From positions 1 to 6,845 of the forward strand of contig JALQVJ010000089.1 in NCBI GenBank assembly GCA_023260355.1: a stretch of DNA of 6,845 bases, written 5' to 3'. The DNA is from Burkholderiaceae bacterium (GTDB taxonomy: Bacteria > Pseudomonadota > Gammaproteobacteria > Burkholderiales > Burkholderiaceae_C). Every line of letters starts with the position of its first letter. Position 1 is the stretch's first letter. The position numbers and the translations under genes were made by a program. The notes below the pieces were generated by a model. That model ran no database searches. It saw nothing but the letters and a program-made list of their open reading frames with translations, and was not told where the DNA came from. This document shows positions 1 to 5,430 of this stretch, piece by piece.

Positions 1-667
1 CCGCCACCATGGCCGCTTCGACTTGAGCCTGGCGCGGCAGCTTCATCAAGCGCTTGCTCTGCATCAGGGCCTCGAGAGGCTTTTGCGCCAGGCGCTGTGC
101 TTGTTGCTGCGCATAGGCGTTGACTTCCGTTGGTGGCAGCACGCTGTTGACCATGCCGACTTCGAGGGCCGCCTCAGCGTTAAAAGGATCGCCTAGCAAC
201 AAGGCTTGCGCGGCACGCTGATGCCCCATCAAGGCGGGCAAGAGCAGGCTTGAGCCTGCTTCTGGACACAGGCCTAAATTGACGAAGGGCAAGGCAAACA
301 TGGCGTTATCGCCGGCGTACACCAAGTCGCAATGCAGCAGCAGCGTGGTTCCCACGCCGACGCAGGGCCCACACACAGCGGCCACGATCGGTTTGGGGAA
401 CGTGGCAATCGCTTGCAAGAACCGGTGAACCGGTGCATCTGCCGACTGAGGCGGATTGTTCAGAAAATCGCTGATGTCGTTGCCGGCGGTGAACACTTGG
501 GCGTGTCCTTGAATCAAGACCGCGCGTTGGTTGGGGTCCGTCGCCGCACTTTCCAATGCATCGGCAAGGGCCGCATACATCGCACCCGTCAGGGCATTTT
601 TGGACTCGAGGCGATTCAGGGTGAGCGTGGTGACACCTTGCTCTTGGTGGGTCAATATGTGGGTCAT
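1..667 (-). CDS. Enoyl-CoA hydratase/isomerase (crotonase) family protein, probably isomerase type; 3' end cut by window
   Basis: The frame is open from ATG at 667 to the window edge, giving 222 residues of a family usually about 250-270 long, so only the C-terminal tail is missing. The crotonase fold is visible: NRLESKNALT at 18-27, the oxyanion-hole segment FTAGNDISDF at 59-68, and GPCVGVGTTL at 100-109 with HCDLVYAGDNAMF after it. By motif alignment with rat mitochondrial hydratase, the two catalytic glutamates (144 and 164 there) are replaced by Thr and Phe. A glutamate instead sits at 136 in LGLCPEAGSS, as in eukaryotic delta3,delta2-enoyl-CoA isomerases (ECI2 type). I therefore infer double-bond isomerisation of unsaturated acyl-CoA rather than hydration. 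A ribosome site AAAGGA (675-680, 7 bases before the ATG) lies in the last codons of the upstream gene. It is the last visible gene of the operon. Family confidence is high, reaction confidence moderate. Confidence 0.9.
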   Translation of the reverse strand, partial: MTHILTHQEQGVTTLTLNRLESKNALTGAMYAALADALESAATDPNQRAVLIQGHAQVFTAGNDISDFLNNPPQSADAPVHRFLQAIATFPKPIVAAVCGPCVGVGTTLLLHCDLVYAGDNAMFALPFVNLGLCPEAGSSLLLPALMGHQRAAQALLLGDPFNAEAALEVGMVNSVLPPTEVNAYAQQQAQRLAQKPLEALMQSKRLMKLPRQAQVEAAMVA

Positions 668-671
668 GTCC

Positions 672-1469
672 TTATCCTTTGATTTTTTTAAAGCGGGTAC
701 CAGGTGCAGGTGGTTCTTGTGCATCGCCTGCAAAACACTGCGCGTGCTGCAGCCACCAATGCGCAATCTCGCCGTGGGCCTGCAATGCGGTATCGGCAAC
801 ATGGCGTGTTTGGGTGACCACTTGCGCGAATTCAATCGCGTCGCCAGAAATCCATTCATCTGAGTTGGTCTCGCCCAATTGCCATGTGACGCCAGATGGC
901 GCGCGCAAGCGCAACGCTGGCACGGTCTCAGGCACGGGAAGCCCTCTGACTTTGTGCGTCCATCCAAACGTGTTCAAGCCCAACATCACAATGTTGTGGA
1001 GGCGATCAGTCTCTGGGCGGTCCACACCGCGCACATCGAAAATCGCTTGAGCGTGCGCCCACGTTTCCATTTGCCGAGCGGTCACGCTCGAGCGAATTGA
1101 CATGTCGGGCCCAGCCCAGCGGACACGTTTTTTGGGATCCTGCGTGCGCCATTTGGGAGCAACCGATTGGTAGTGCTGACGCCATGCGCGGTGTAGAGCA
1201 GCTCCGCGTTCTTCGATCCAATCGTTTTCAGTCGCGCGCATGCCGTGCTTGTGAATGTTCGCCATCACGTGGTCAATGTGCGGGCCAAAGGTGTCGGGAT
1301 CAAAAATCGACCACGCGGCCATCTGATTCCAAAAGTACAGGTGAACCATGATGTCGTTGATGCGCCAGCCTTTGAAAGCGGTCTCTGTCTCCCAATCATC
1401 CTCACTCAGGTCAGACAAAAGCGCATCGAGGACATCACACTCTTGCTCAAAATGCAGGGCTTGTTCCAT
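672..1469 (-). CDS. TIGR03084-like putative metal-binding protein (mycothiol-dependent maleylpyruvate isomerase/DinB-like fold)
   Basis: This 265-residue protein starts MEQALHFEQE. The ATG at 1469 follows the thioesterase stop by 2 bases and has GAGAG 5 bases upstream. The frame extends further up to 1532, but that stretch lies inside the thioesterase gene. The N-terminal helical part carries the putative metal ligands of the MDMPI/DinB superfamily: His43 in MVHLYFWN, and Glu135 and His139 in METWAHAQAIFD. The C-terminal part has the pattern SDEWISGDAIEF (203-214), then VTQTRHVADTAL and a HWWLQHAQCFAG segment, as I recall for TIGR03084 proteins. The exact reaction of this family is not established to my knowledge. 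Relatives in Actinobacteria use mycothiol, which is not expected in this host. Its place between a thioesterase and an isomerase suggests work on CoA or thiol intermediates, which is inference. It probably acts in the cytoplasm, as no signal peptide is seen. Confidence 0.85.
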   Translation of the reverse strand: MEQALHFEQECDVLDALLSDLSEDDWETETAFKGWRINDIMVHLYFWNQMAAWSIFDPDTFGPHIDHVMANIHKHGMRATENDWIEERGAALHRAWRQHYQSVAPKWRTQDPKKRVRWAGPDMSIRSSVTARQMETWAHAQAIFDVRGVDRPETDRLHNIVMLGLNTFGWTHKVRGLPVPETVPALRLRAPSGVTWQLGETNSDEWISGDAIEFAQVVTQTRHVADTALQAHGEIAHWWLQHAQCFAGDAQEPPAPGTRFKKIKG

Positions 1470-1471
1470 GC

Positions 1472-2284
1472 TCACTCTCGGTAATACATGCATTGGTGCG
1501 TGGTTGCGAGACAACGCCCGTCTTCGCTCCAAAGCACGCCGGTTTGGTCGGAAAACCCTTGATGCATCACGTGGCTATGCGCCTGGCCCAAAACGTGCAT
1601 GCCCGAGATCGATCGAAGCTCGGTCGCACTGACGTGAAAGTAGACGCCCATGCTGACGGTGCCGATGGGCACGCGGTTGGCGCGACGCAACCAAACACGC
1701 GGGAAAAACACATCCGCAAATGCAGTCAGTGAGGCGAAATCCAACGGACGCGGTGGATGATCTGCAAACCAGACCAAACTCTCGCTGCTGCCGCTGTCGT
1801 GCCCATCCCATACCGTCGGCAACTCGCCTTTCAAATAGCGCAGCTCGTATTGTTGGACCCAGGAGACCGGTGGCTTTTGGCTAACCAATGGCGCGTGCTG
1901 CGGCGCAGGAACTTGAGGCATCACGGCCTCTTGAACACAGAGCGTCTCGCGGCGCATGGCAGTCACGGCTGTGGCAGAAATCACCACCTCTCCGCTCTGC
2001 TCTAGGGTCATCAACCAATGTTGCGTCGATCGATTGGTGCGCAAGGGGCGGGCGTTGATCGTGAACGCCCCGTCCGCAACTGCCGCACAAAAATTCACCG
2101 TCAACGCGGTCGGCTCGCCCAGTCGCTCAGGGTGTAGCCAAACCGCTTGCAGCATTTGCGCGGCAGTGACGCCGCCAAACGGTCCCACCATGTTTGCGTA
2201 TGCCGGGTGCGTTTGGCCATGAAAGGTACCGGCGCCCGCGTGCTCTAACGCCAGCGCCTGATCAAAAACATGATCCAAACTCAT
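1472..2284 (-). CDS. Acyl-CoA thioesterase, TesB-like double-hotdog protein
   Basis: This 270-residue protein (start MSLDHVFDQ) is predicted to hydrolyse acyl-CoA to free acid and CoA in the cytoplasm. The N-terminal hotdog shows NMVGPFGGVTAAQML at 31-44 and LTVNFCAAVADG, the usual acyl-CoA thioesterase signature. The C-terminal hotdog shows FADVFFPR, then VPIGTVSMGVYFH, then GFSDQTGVLW (243-252) and CLATTHQ near the end. By motif alignment with E. coli TesB (Asp204, Thr228, Gln278), the likely catalytic residues are Asp191, Thr209 and Gln264, all kept. The start at 2284 overlaps the DUF2147 stop as ATGA. No Shine-Dalgarno sequence is visible before it, so re-initiation after the upstream gene is likely. 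The frame is open as far as 2425, but that extension lies over the DUF2147 gene and is unlike the family. The substrate chain is unknown; the operon suggests the acyl-CoA handled by the neighbouring dehydrogenase. Confidence 0.9.
   Translation of the reverse strand: MSLDHVFDQALALEHAGAGTFHGQTHPAYANMVGPFGGVTAAQMLQAVWLHPERLGEPTALTVNFCAAVADGAFTINARPLRTNRSTQHWLMTLEQSGEVVISATAVTAMRRETLCVQEAVMPQVPAPQHAPLVSQKPPVSWVQQYELRYLKGELPTVWDGHDSGSSESLVWFADHPPRPLDFASLTAFADVFFPRVWLRRANRVPIGTVSMGVYFHVSATELRSISGMHVLGQAHSHVMHQGFSDQTGVLWSEDGRCLATTHQCMYYRE
1475..1479 (-). promoter_or_regulatory. Ribosome binding site deciding the TIGR03084-type gene start
   Basis: GAGAG lies 5 bases before ATG 1469 and within the last codons of the thioesterase gene. 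It supports the short start over the in-frame ATGs at 1493 and 1532 inside the thioesterase gene. Confidence 0.7.
2281..2284 (-). other. ATGA stop-start overlap of DUF2147 and thioesterase genes
   Basis: The thioesterase ATG (2284-2282) and the DUF2147 TGA (2283-2281) share two bases, so the coding regions overlap by four. The sequence before the ATG (GGCAACGCCAGC) has no Shine-Dalgarno match, so translation of the thioesterase probably depends on ribosomes finishing DUF2147. Confidence 0.8.
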
Positions 2285-2715
2285 GGCTGGCGTTGCCAAA
2301 CCTGCGTGCGATAGAACGGGCCGATGAAGCCACGCACCCGCAGGGTTTTGCCTCCGTCCATCGGCATCAACTCCAAGCGATAGGTCTTGCCGTTGTTGGG
2401 ATCTAAGATTTGGCCACCCACCCATTTCTCGCCAGACTCATCTCGTTTTGCACCCTCGATGATGGTCATGCCAATGATCGGTTGGTCTTTGCGCGCATCC
2501 GTGCACATGTCGCACACCGTGCGCTCCGGATTGGCGGCCAGCCCCTTTTCCACGACAGCGCTCACGACGCCATTGTTCTCGACAATGCGCACCAAGGACT
2601 TGGCTTCGCCAGTGTCGTCATCGATGGTTTTCCAGAGCCCGACCGGCGTCATTTGCGCAAAGGCGCTCACGCCCATCAACGCCATCAGGGTGCCAAGCAA
2701 CCAGCTATTTTTCAT
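2281..2715 (-). CDS. Secreted DUF2147 family protein
   Basis: This 144-residue protein begins with a clear Sec signal: MKN, a hydrophobic run LLGTLMALMGVSAFA, and a probable cleavage after Ala20 (AFA/Q). The mature part follows the DUF2147 pattern: TPVGLWKTIDDDTG at 23-36, SLVRIVENNG, a CDMC cysteine pair (Cys68, Cys71), QPIIGM, WVGGQILDPNNGKTY at 98-112, and a C-terminal LRVRGFIG...TQVWQR. It should act in the periplasm or outside the cell. The family is thought to have a small beta-barrel fold and has no firmly known function. The start at 2715 is fixed by GAAGGA 6 bases upstream (2722-2727) and by the signal peptide; an upstream in-frame ATG at 2772 would overlap the dehydrogenase gene and hide the signal. 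It follows the dehydrogenase by 22 bases and overlaps the thioesterase by 4, so it is firmly embedded in the operon although it works in another compartment. Confidence 0.9.
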   Translation of the reverse strand: MKNSWLLGTLMALMGVSAFAQMTPVGLWKTIDDDTGEAKSLVRIVENNGVVSAVVEKGLAANPERTVCDMCTDARKDQPIIGMTIIEGAKRDESGEKWVGGQILDPNNGKTYRLELMPMDGGKTLRVRGFIGPFYRTQVWQRQP

Positions 2716-2721
2716 AGTAAT

Positions 2722-2727
2722 TCCTTC
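2722..2727 (-). promoter_or_regulatory. Ribosome binding site deciding the DUF2147 start
   Basis: GAAGGA lies 6 bases before ATG 2715, in the 22-base gap after the dehydrogenase stop. It is a strong site and agrees with the signal peptide beginning MKNSW. Confidence 0.85.
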
Positions 2728-2737
2728 GCAATTCAGG

Positions 2738-4534
2738 TCACTGCAACGCCGCTTCGGTATCAAGCAGCACATCCACTTCGGCTTGCATCATGCGCAGCAA
2801 TGATGCCGTTTCAGGATACAGCTTGGCGAAATAGAAGCGGGCTGTCTGCACCTTGGCGACATAGAACGGATCACGGTCTCCAGCGGCGATCTTCTGTTTG
2901 GCGACTTGGGCCATGCGTGCCCAGAAGTACCCGAACACCCAGTGTCCAATGACCCGCAGATAGTCCACTGACGCGGCGCCTACAACGTCGGCATCGCGCA
3001 TCGCTCGCATACCCAGGCTCATGGTGGACTCTTGCACTTTTTGGCTCAACCACGCCAACGGCTGAATGAACTCTGCCATCTCGGGGTTGTCTTTTTCTTG
3101 CTCGATCAGCGCGACGATCTTGGCGCCAAATTTCTTCAACACTTCACCTTGATCGCCCAACACTTTTCGACCCAACAGATCCAGCGACTGGATGGTGTTC
3201 GTGCCCTCATAAATCATGTTGATGCGCGCGTCGCGCACGAACTGCTCCATACCCCACTCTTGGATAAACCCGTGTCCGCCGTACACCTGCAAGCAGTGCG
3301 AGGTCGATATCCAAGCGTTGTCAGTCAAAAAGGCTTTGACCACCGGCGTGAGCAACGCCATCAGCTGCGCCGCCTCTTGCCGCACGGCTGGGTCAGGGTG
3401 AGCATGCTCACGGTCCAACAATTGAGCTGCAAAAAGCGCCAATGCGCGACCGCCTTCAGAGTAGGCCTTGGCCGTTAGCAACATCTTGCGAACATCCGGA
3501 TGCACAATGATCGGATCGGCGGGCTTGTCCAGCGCCTTCACGCCAGTCAGGCTGCGCATTTGGAGGCGATCTTTGGCGTAGGCCAGCGCATTTTGGTAGG
3601 CCACTTCGCTCAGGCCCAGCGACTGCATCCCGACGCCGATTCGAGCGCCATTCATCATGACAAACATCGCGTTCAGACCCTTGTTGGGCTGGCCGACCAA
3701 ACTGCCGACGGCGCCGTCGAGCGTCATTTGGCATGTCGCGTTGCCGTGAATGCCCATCTTCTCTTCCAGCCCTGAACAGAAAATCGCGTTGCGCTCACCC
3801 AGGCTGCCGTCTGCATTGACCTGAAACTTTGGCACGACGAATAGGCTGATGCCTTTCGTTCCGGCTGGCGCATCGGGCATGCGCGCGAGCACCAGGTGCA
3901 CGATGTTGTCAGCGAGGTCATGCTCACCGGAGCTGATGAAAATCTTCTGCCCAGTGAGGCGATAGGTGCCATCCGCTTGTGGTTCCGCTTTGGTTCGAAG
4001 CATGCCCAAATCTGTGCCGCAATGCGGCTCAGTCAAACACATGGTGCCAGTCCATTCGCCACTCGTGAGCTTGGGCAGGTACATGTGTTTTTGCTCATCG
4101 CTGCCATGCGCGCTCAAGGCACTGTAGGCGCCGTGCGTCAAACCGGGATACATGGTCCATGCTTGGTTTGCGCTGTTCAGCATCTCATACAAGCACTGGT
4201 TCACGATGTAAGGCAACCCTTGGCCACCATAGGTGGGGTCACAAGACAACGCAGTCCAGCCACCTTCGCAAAACTGCTGGTAGGCGGCCTTGAACCCATC
4301 GGGGGTTTTGACCTCGTGCGTGTCGCGGTTCAAGTGACAACCTTGCACATCACCAACGCGATTGAGTGGGGTCAACACTTCCGCCGCAAACTTGCCCGCC
4401 TCTTCAAGCACCGCGTTCACGGTGCCGGCATCTAGATCCTGGTGTGCGGGCATCTGCTCAAAGTCTGCGGATACATTCAAAACTTCGTGCAACACGAATT
4501 GCATGTCACGCAGTGGTGCCTGGTATGTTGGCAT
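2738..4534 (-). CDS. Acyl-CoA dehydrogenase, long FadE5/DmdC-type with extra C-terminal domain
   Basis: This 598-residue flavoenzyme oxidises acyl-CoA to trans-2-enoyl-CoA with FAD, passing electrons to ETF, the first step of beta-oxidation. Length fits the roughly 600-residue subclass rather than the usual 380. Domains in order: N-terminal extra segment (about 1-35), helical N domain (to about 160), middle beta domain opening with MCLTEPHCGTDLG (165-177) and containing GQKIFISSGEHD, C-terminal helical domain, and a further C-terminal domain (about 470-598). QVYGGHGFIQEWGMEQF (416-432) is the flavin-contacting motif. Glu443 in MIYEGTN is the probable catalytic base, by comparison with this subclass. 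The start has AGGGAG (4540-4545) 5 bases upstream. It lies 34 bases after the TetR gene. Automatic pipelines often call this subclass 3-methylmercaptopropionyl-CoA dehydrogenase; nothing in this sequence proves that substrate, and a fatty or branched acyl-CoA is equally possible. Confidence 0.95.
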   Translation of the reverse strand: MPTYQAPLRDMQFVLHEVLNVSADFEQMPAHQDLDAGTVNAVLEEAGKFAAEVLTPLNRVGDVQGCHLNRDTHEVKTPDGFKAAYQQFCEGGWTALSCDPTYGGQGLPYIVNQCLYEMLNSANQAWTMYPGLTHGAYSALSAHGSDEQKHMYLPKLTSGEWTGTMCLTEPHCGTDLGMLRTKAEPQADGTYRLTGQKIFISSGEHDLADNIVHLVLARMPDAPAGTKGISLFVVPKFQVNADGSLGERNAIFCSGLEEKMGIHGNATCQMTLDGAVGSLVGQPNKGLNAMFVMMNGARIGVGMQSLGLSEVAYQNALAYAKDRLQMRSLTGVKALDKPADPIIVHPDVRKMLLTAKAYSEGGRALALFAAQLLDREHAHPDPAVRQEAAQLMALLTPVVKAFLTDNAWISTSHCLQVYGGHGFIQEWGMEQFVRDARINMIYEGTNTIQSLDLLGRKVLGDQGEVLKKFGAKIVALIEQEKDNPEMAEFIQPLAWLSQKVQESTMSLGMRAMRDADVVGAASVDYLRVIGHWVFGYFWARMAQVAKQKIAAGDRDPFYVAKVQTARFYFAKLYPETASLLRMMQAEVDVLLDTEAALQ

Positions 4535-4568
4535 ATTTACTCCCTATCTGTTCAATGGAATGCGTGGC

Positions 4569-5216
4569 TCAGTTCGCCACGTTTTGTTGGATCAACTGCT
4601 CGAAACCTGAGGCCGCCAAGCCCAAGGCCTCTGGCACCTTCAGAAAACGCGTTTGGTAATGCAGGCTCAAGATCAAGCCGTGGATGTGAAAGCTCAGCGC
4701 TTTTGCGTCGCAGTCGGCGCGCAAGTGTCCTTGCGCTTTGGCCTGCTCGATGGCCCGCCTCAACGCTTGCAGCCAAGTGGAAACTGAGGCCGTCAATGCG
4801 TCACGCACGGGTCCGTCCTGGGCTTCAAATTGCACTGCCCCACTGGTGAACAGACACCCAGATGCCAGCTCGGCGTTGATGCGGTGCACCCAGTTATCAA
4901 ACAGCGCTCGCAGTCGCGGCAGACCGCGCTCAGCCTGAATCGCCGGATCAAAAACCTCGGCTCGAAATCGATGGTGGTACTCCCATACCACCGAAACTTG
5001 TAGCTCTTCGCGAGAGCCGAAATGGGCGAAGACGCCCGATTTGCTCATGTGCATGAGGTCAGCCAAATTGCCGATCGTCAAACCATCCAGGCCAACCTGC
5101 GAGGCCAGCGACAACGCCGCGTCCACGATCGCGACCTTGGTCTGCTGGCCTTTGGCTGACAAGCGTCCTGAAGTCCGGGCCGGCGTTGTGGATGATGATA
5201 GGGATGAGACTGCCAT
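4569..5216 (-). CDS. TetR/AcrR family transcriptional regulator of the acyl-CoA operon
   Basis: This 215-residue protein has a Ser/Thr-rich N-terminal tail (1-20), then a TetR DNA-binding domain: KVAIVDAALSLASQVGLDGL followed by the helix-turn-helix LTIGNLADLMHMSKSGVFAHF (46-66). The C-terminal ligand-binding part contains GCLFTSGAVQFEAQDGPVRD (120-139), a pattern seen in many TetR proteins of lipid and solvent operons. It is likely a repressor released by an acyl-CoA or related ligand (inference). It lies 34 bases before the dehydrogenase on the same strand, and a palindrome of operator type lies 24 bases before its start, so self-control of the whole operon is likely. The start at 5216 is uncertain: no Shine-Dalgarno is visible (CCATTCACCCCC precedes the ATG). 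The frame is open to an ATG at 5285, but that would run through the operator. A TTG at residue 19, with AGGA just before it, is a weaker alternative. Confidence 0.9.
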   Translation of the reverse strand: MAVSSLSSSTTPARTSGRLSAKGQQTKVAIVDAALSLASQVGLDGLTIGNLADLMHMSKSGVFAHFGSREELQVSVVWEYHHRFRAEVFDPAIQAERGLPRLRALFDNWVHRINAELASGCLFTSGAVQFEAQDGPVRDALTASVSTWLQALRRAIEQAKAQGHLRADCDAKALSFHIHGLILSLHYQTRFLKVPEALGLAASGFEQLIQQNVAN

Positions 5217-5226
5217 GGGGGTGAAT

Positions 5227-5262
5227 GGTACATAAAAACGAACGGTCGTTCTATTTTGTACC
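5227..5262. promoter_or_regulatory. Probable TetR operator (inverted repeat)
   Basis: The core GAACGGTCGTTC (5240-5251) is an inverted repeat with perfect 5-base arms around a 2-base centre. An outer pair GGTAC (5227-5231) and GTACC (5258-5262) is nearly concentric with it, the centres differing by one base. The bases between are A/T-rich. TetR dimers typically bind palindromes of this size next to their own gene, and this one lies 24 bases before the TetR start (core to ATG). The whole window shows no second obvious copy of the core, including the 34 bases before the dehydrogenase. Binding by the adjacent regulator is inference. Confidence 0.65.
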
Positions 5263-5355
5263 AAAACCCACACTCGCGACGCCACTAAACAGGTTTTTGT
5301 GCCCTTGGGTGAACGCCGCTAGCGCGGGACTTGGGCCGGCGCGCATGTCCATCAG

Positions 5356-5401
5356 GCGCTTGCCATGGCTGGCGATAGCCGGCAAGCGCGATGGCGCTTG
5401 C
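5356..5401 (-). repeat. Three-arm inverted repeat able to form two exclusive hairpins
   Basis: Read on the minus strand, arm 1 is GCAAGCGC (5401-5394), arm 2 is GCGCTTGCC (5389-5381), and arm 3 is GGCAAGCGC (5364-5356). Arm 2 pairs with arm 1 over 8 bp with a 4-base loop, or with arm 3 over 9 bp. The loop of the second form holds a further 4-bp stem, GGCT (5367-5370) with AGCC (5377-5380), so that hairpin has 13 pairs and a small bulge. Such an arrangement resembles attenuators or REP-like elements. No T-run follows, and no leader peptide is evident. Confidence 0.6.
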
Positions 5402-5408
5402 ATCGACC

Positions 5409-5425
5409 GCCAACGCCCCGTTGGC
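5409..5425 (-). terminator. Stem-loop just after slmA, possible transcript end or 3' stabiliser
   Basis: GCCAACG (5409-5415) and CGTTGGC (5419-5425) form a perfect 7-bp stem with a 3-base loop, starting 5 bases after the slmA stop codon. The position suits a terminator or a 3'-end protecting hairpin. The sequence after it on the minus strand is GGTCGATGC, with no T-tract, so intrinsic termination is doubtful. Confidence 0.35.
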
Positions 5426-5430
5426 TCAGG

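Larger units (their letters stand above)
5217..5430 (-). other. Intergenic region between slmA and the TetR operon
   Basis: These 214 bases contain no credible gene. From the slmA side they hold a 7-bp stem-loop (5409-5425), a three-arm inverted repeat (5356-5401), an 8-base palindrome CGCTAGCG (5317-5324), and the operator-like dyad (5227-5262). The promoter of the TetR operon should lie here, but I could not find a convincing pair of -35 and -10 boxes in either direction. An AT-rich stretch around the operator (5232-5257) is the most likely promoter neighbourhood. I see no T-tract after the hairpins on the minus strand, so a classical intrinsic terminator is not shown. Confidence 0.7.

Noticed and set aside
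332..682. Plus-strand open frame of 116 codons near the left end
   Set aside because: It is opposite the crotonase-family gene, whose minus-strand translation matches known motifs throughout.
1470..1532. Longer N-terminus for the TIGR03084-type protein from ATG 1532
   Set aside because: It would overlap the thioesterase coding region by about 60 bases and adds a basic tail unlike the family; the ATG at 1469 has its own ribosome site.
2410..2952. Plus-strand open frame of about 180 codons
   Set aside because: It runs antisense across the DUF2147 gene, the gap and the end of the dehydrogenase, with low-complexity His/Arg-rich translation and no family pattern.
3896..4435. Plus-strand open frame of about 179 codons
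   Set aside because: It lies fully opposite the well-supported acyl-CoA dehydrogenase; its translation shows no recognisable domain and it has no coding context. It is an antisense shadow.
5286..5340. Search for a sigma-70 promoter of the TetR operon
   Set aside because: TACAAA at about 5254-5259 on the minus strand could be a -10 box, but no acceptable -35 box lies at the right distance, so I do not call a promoter.
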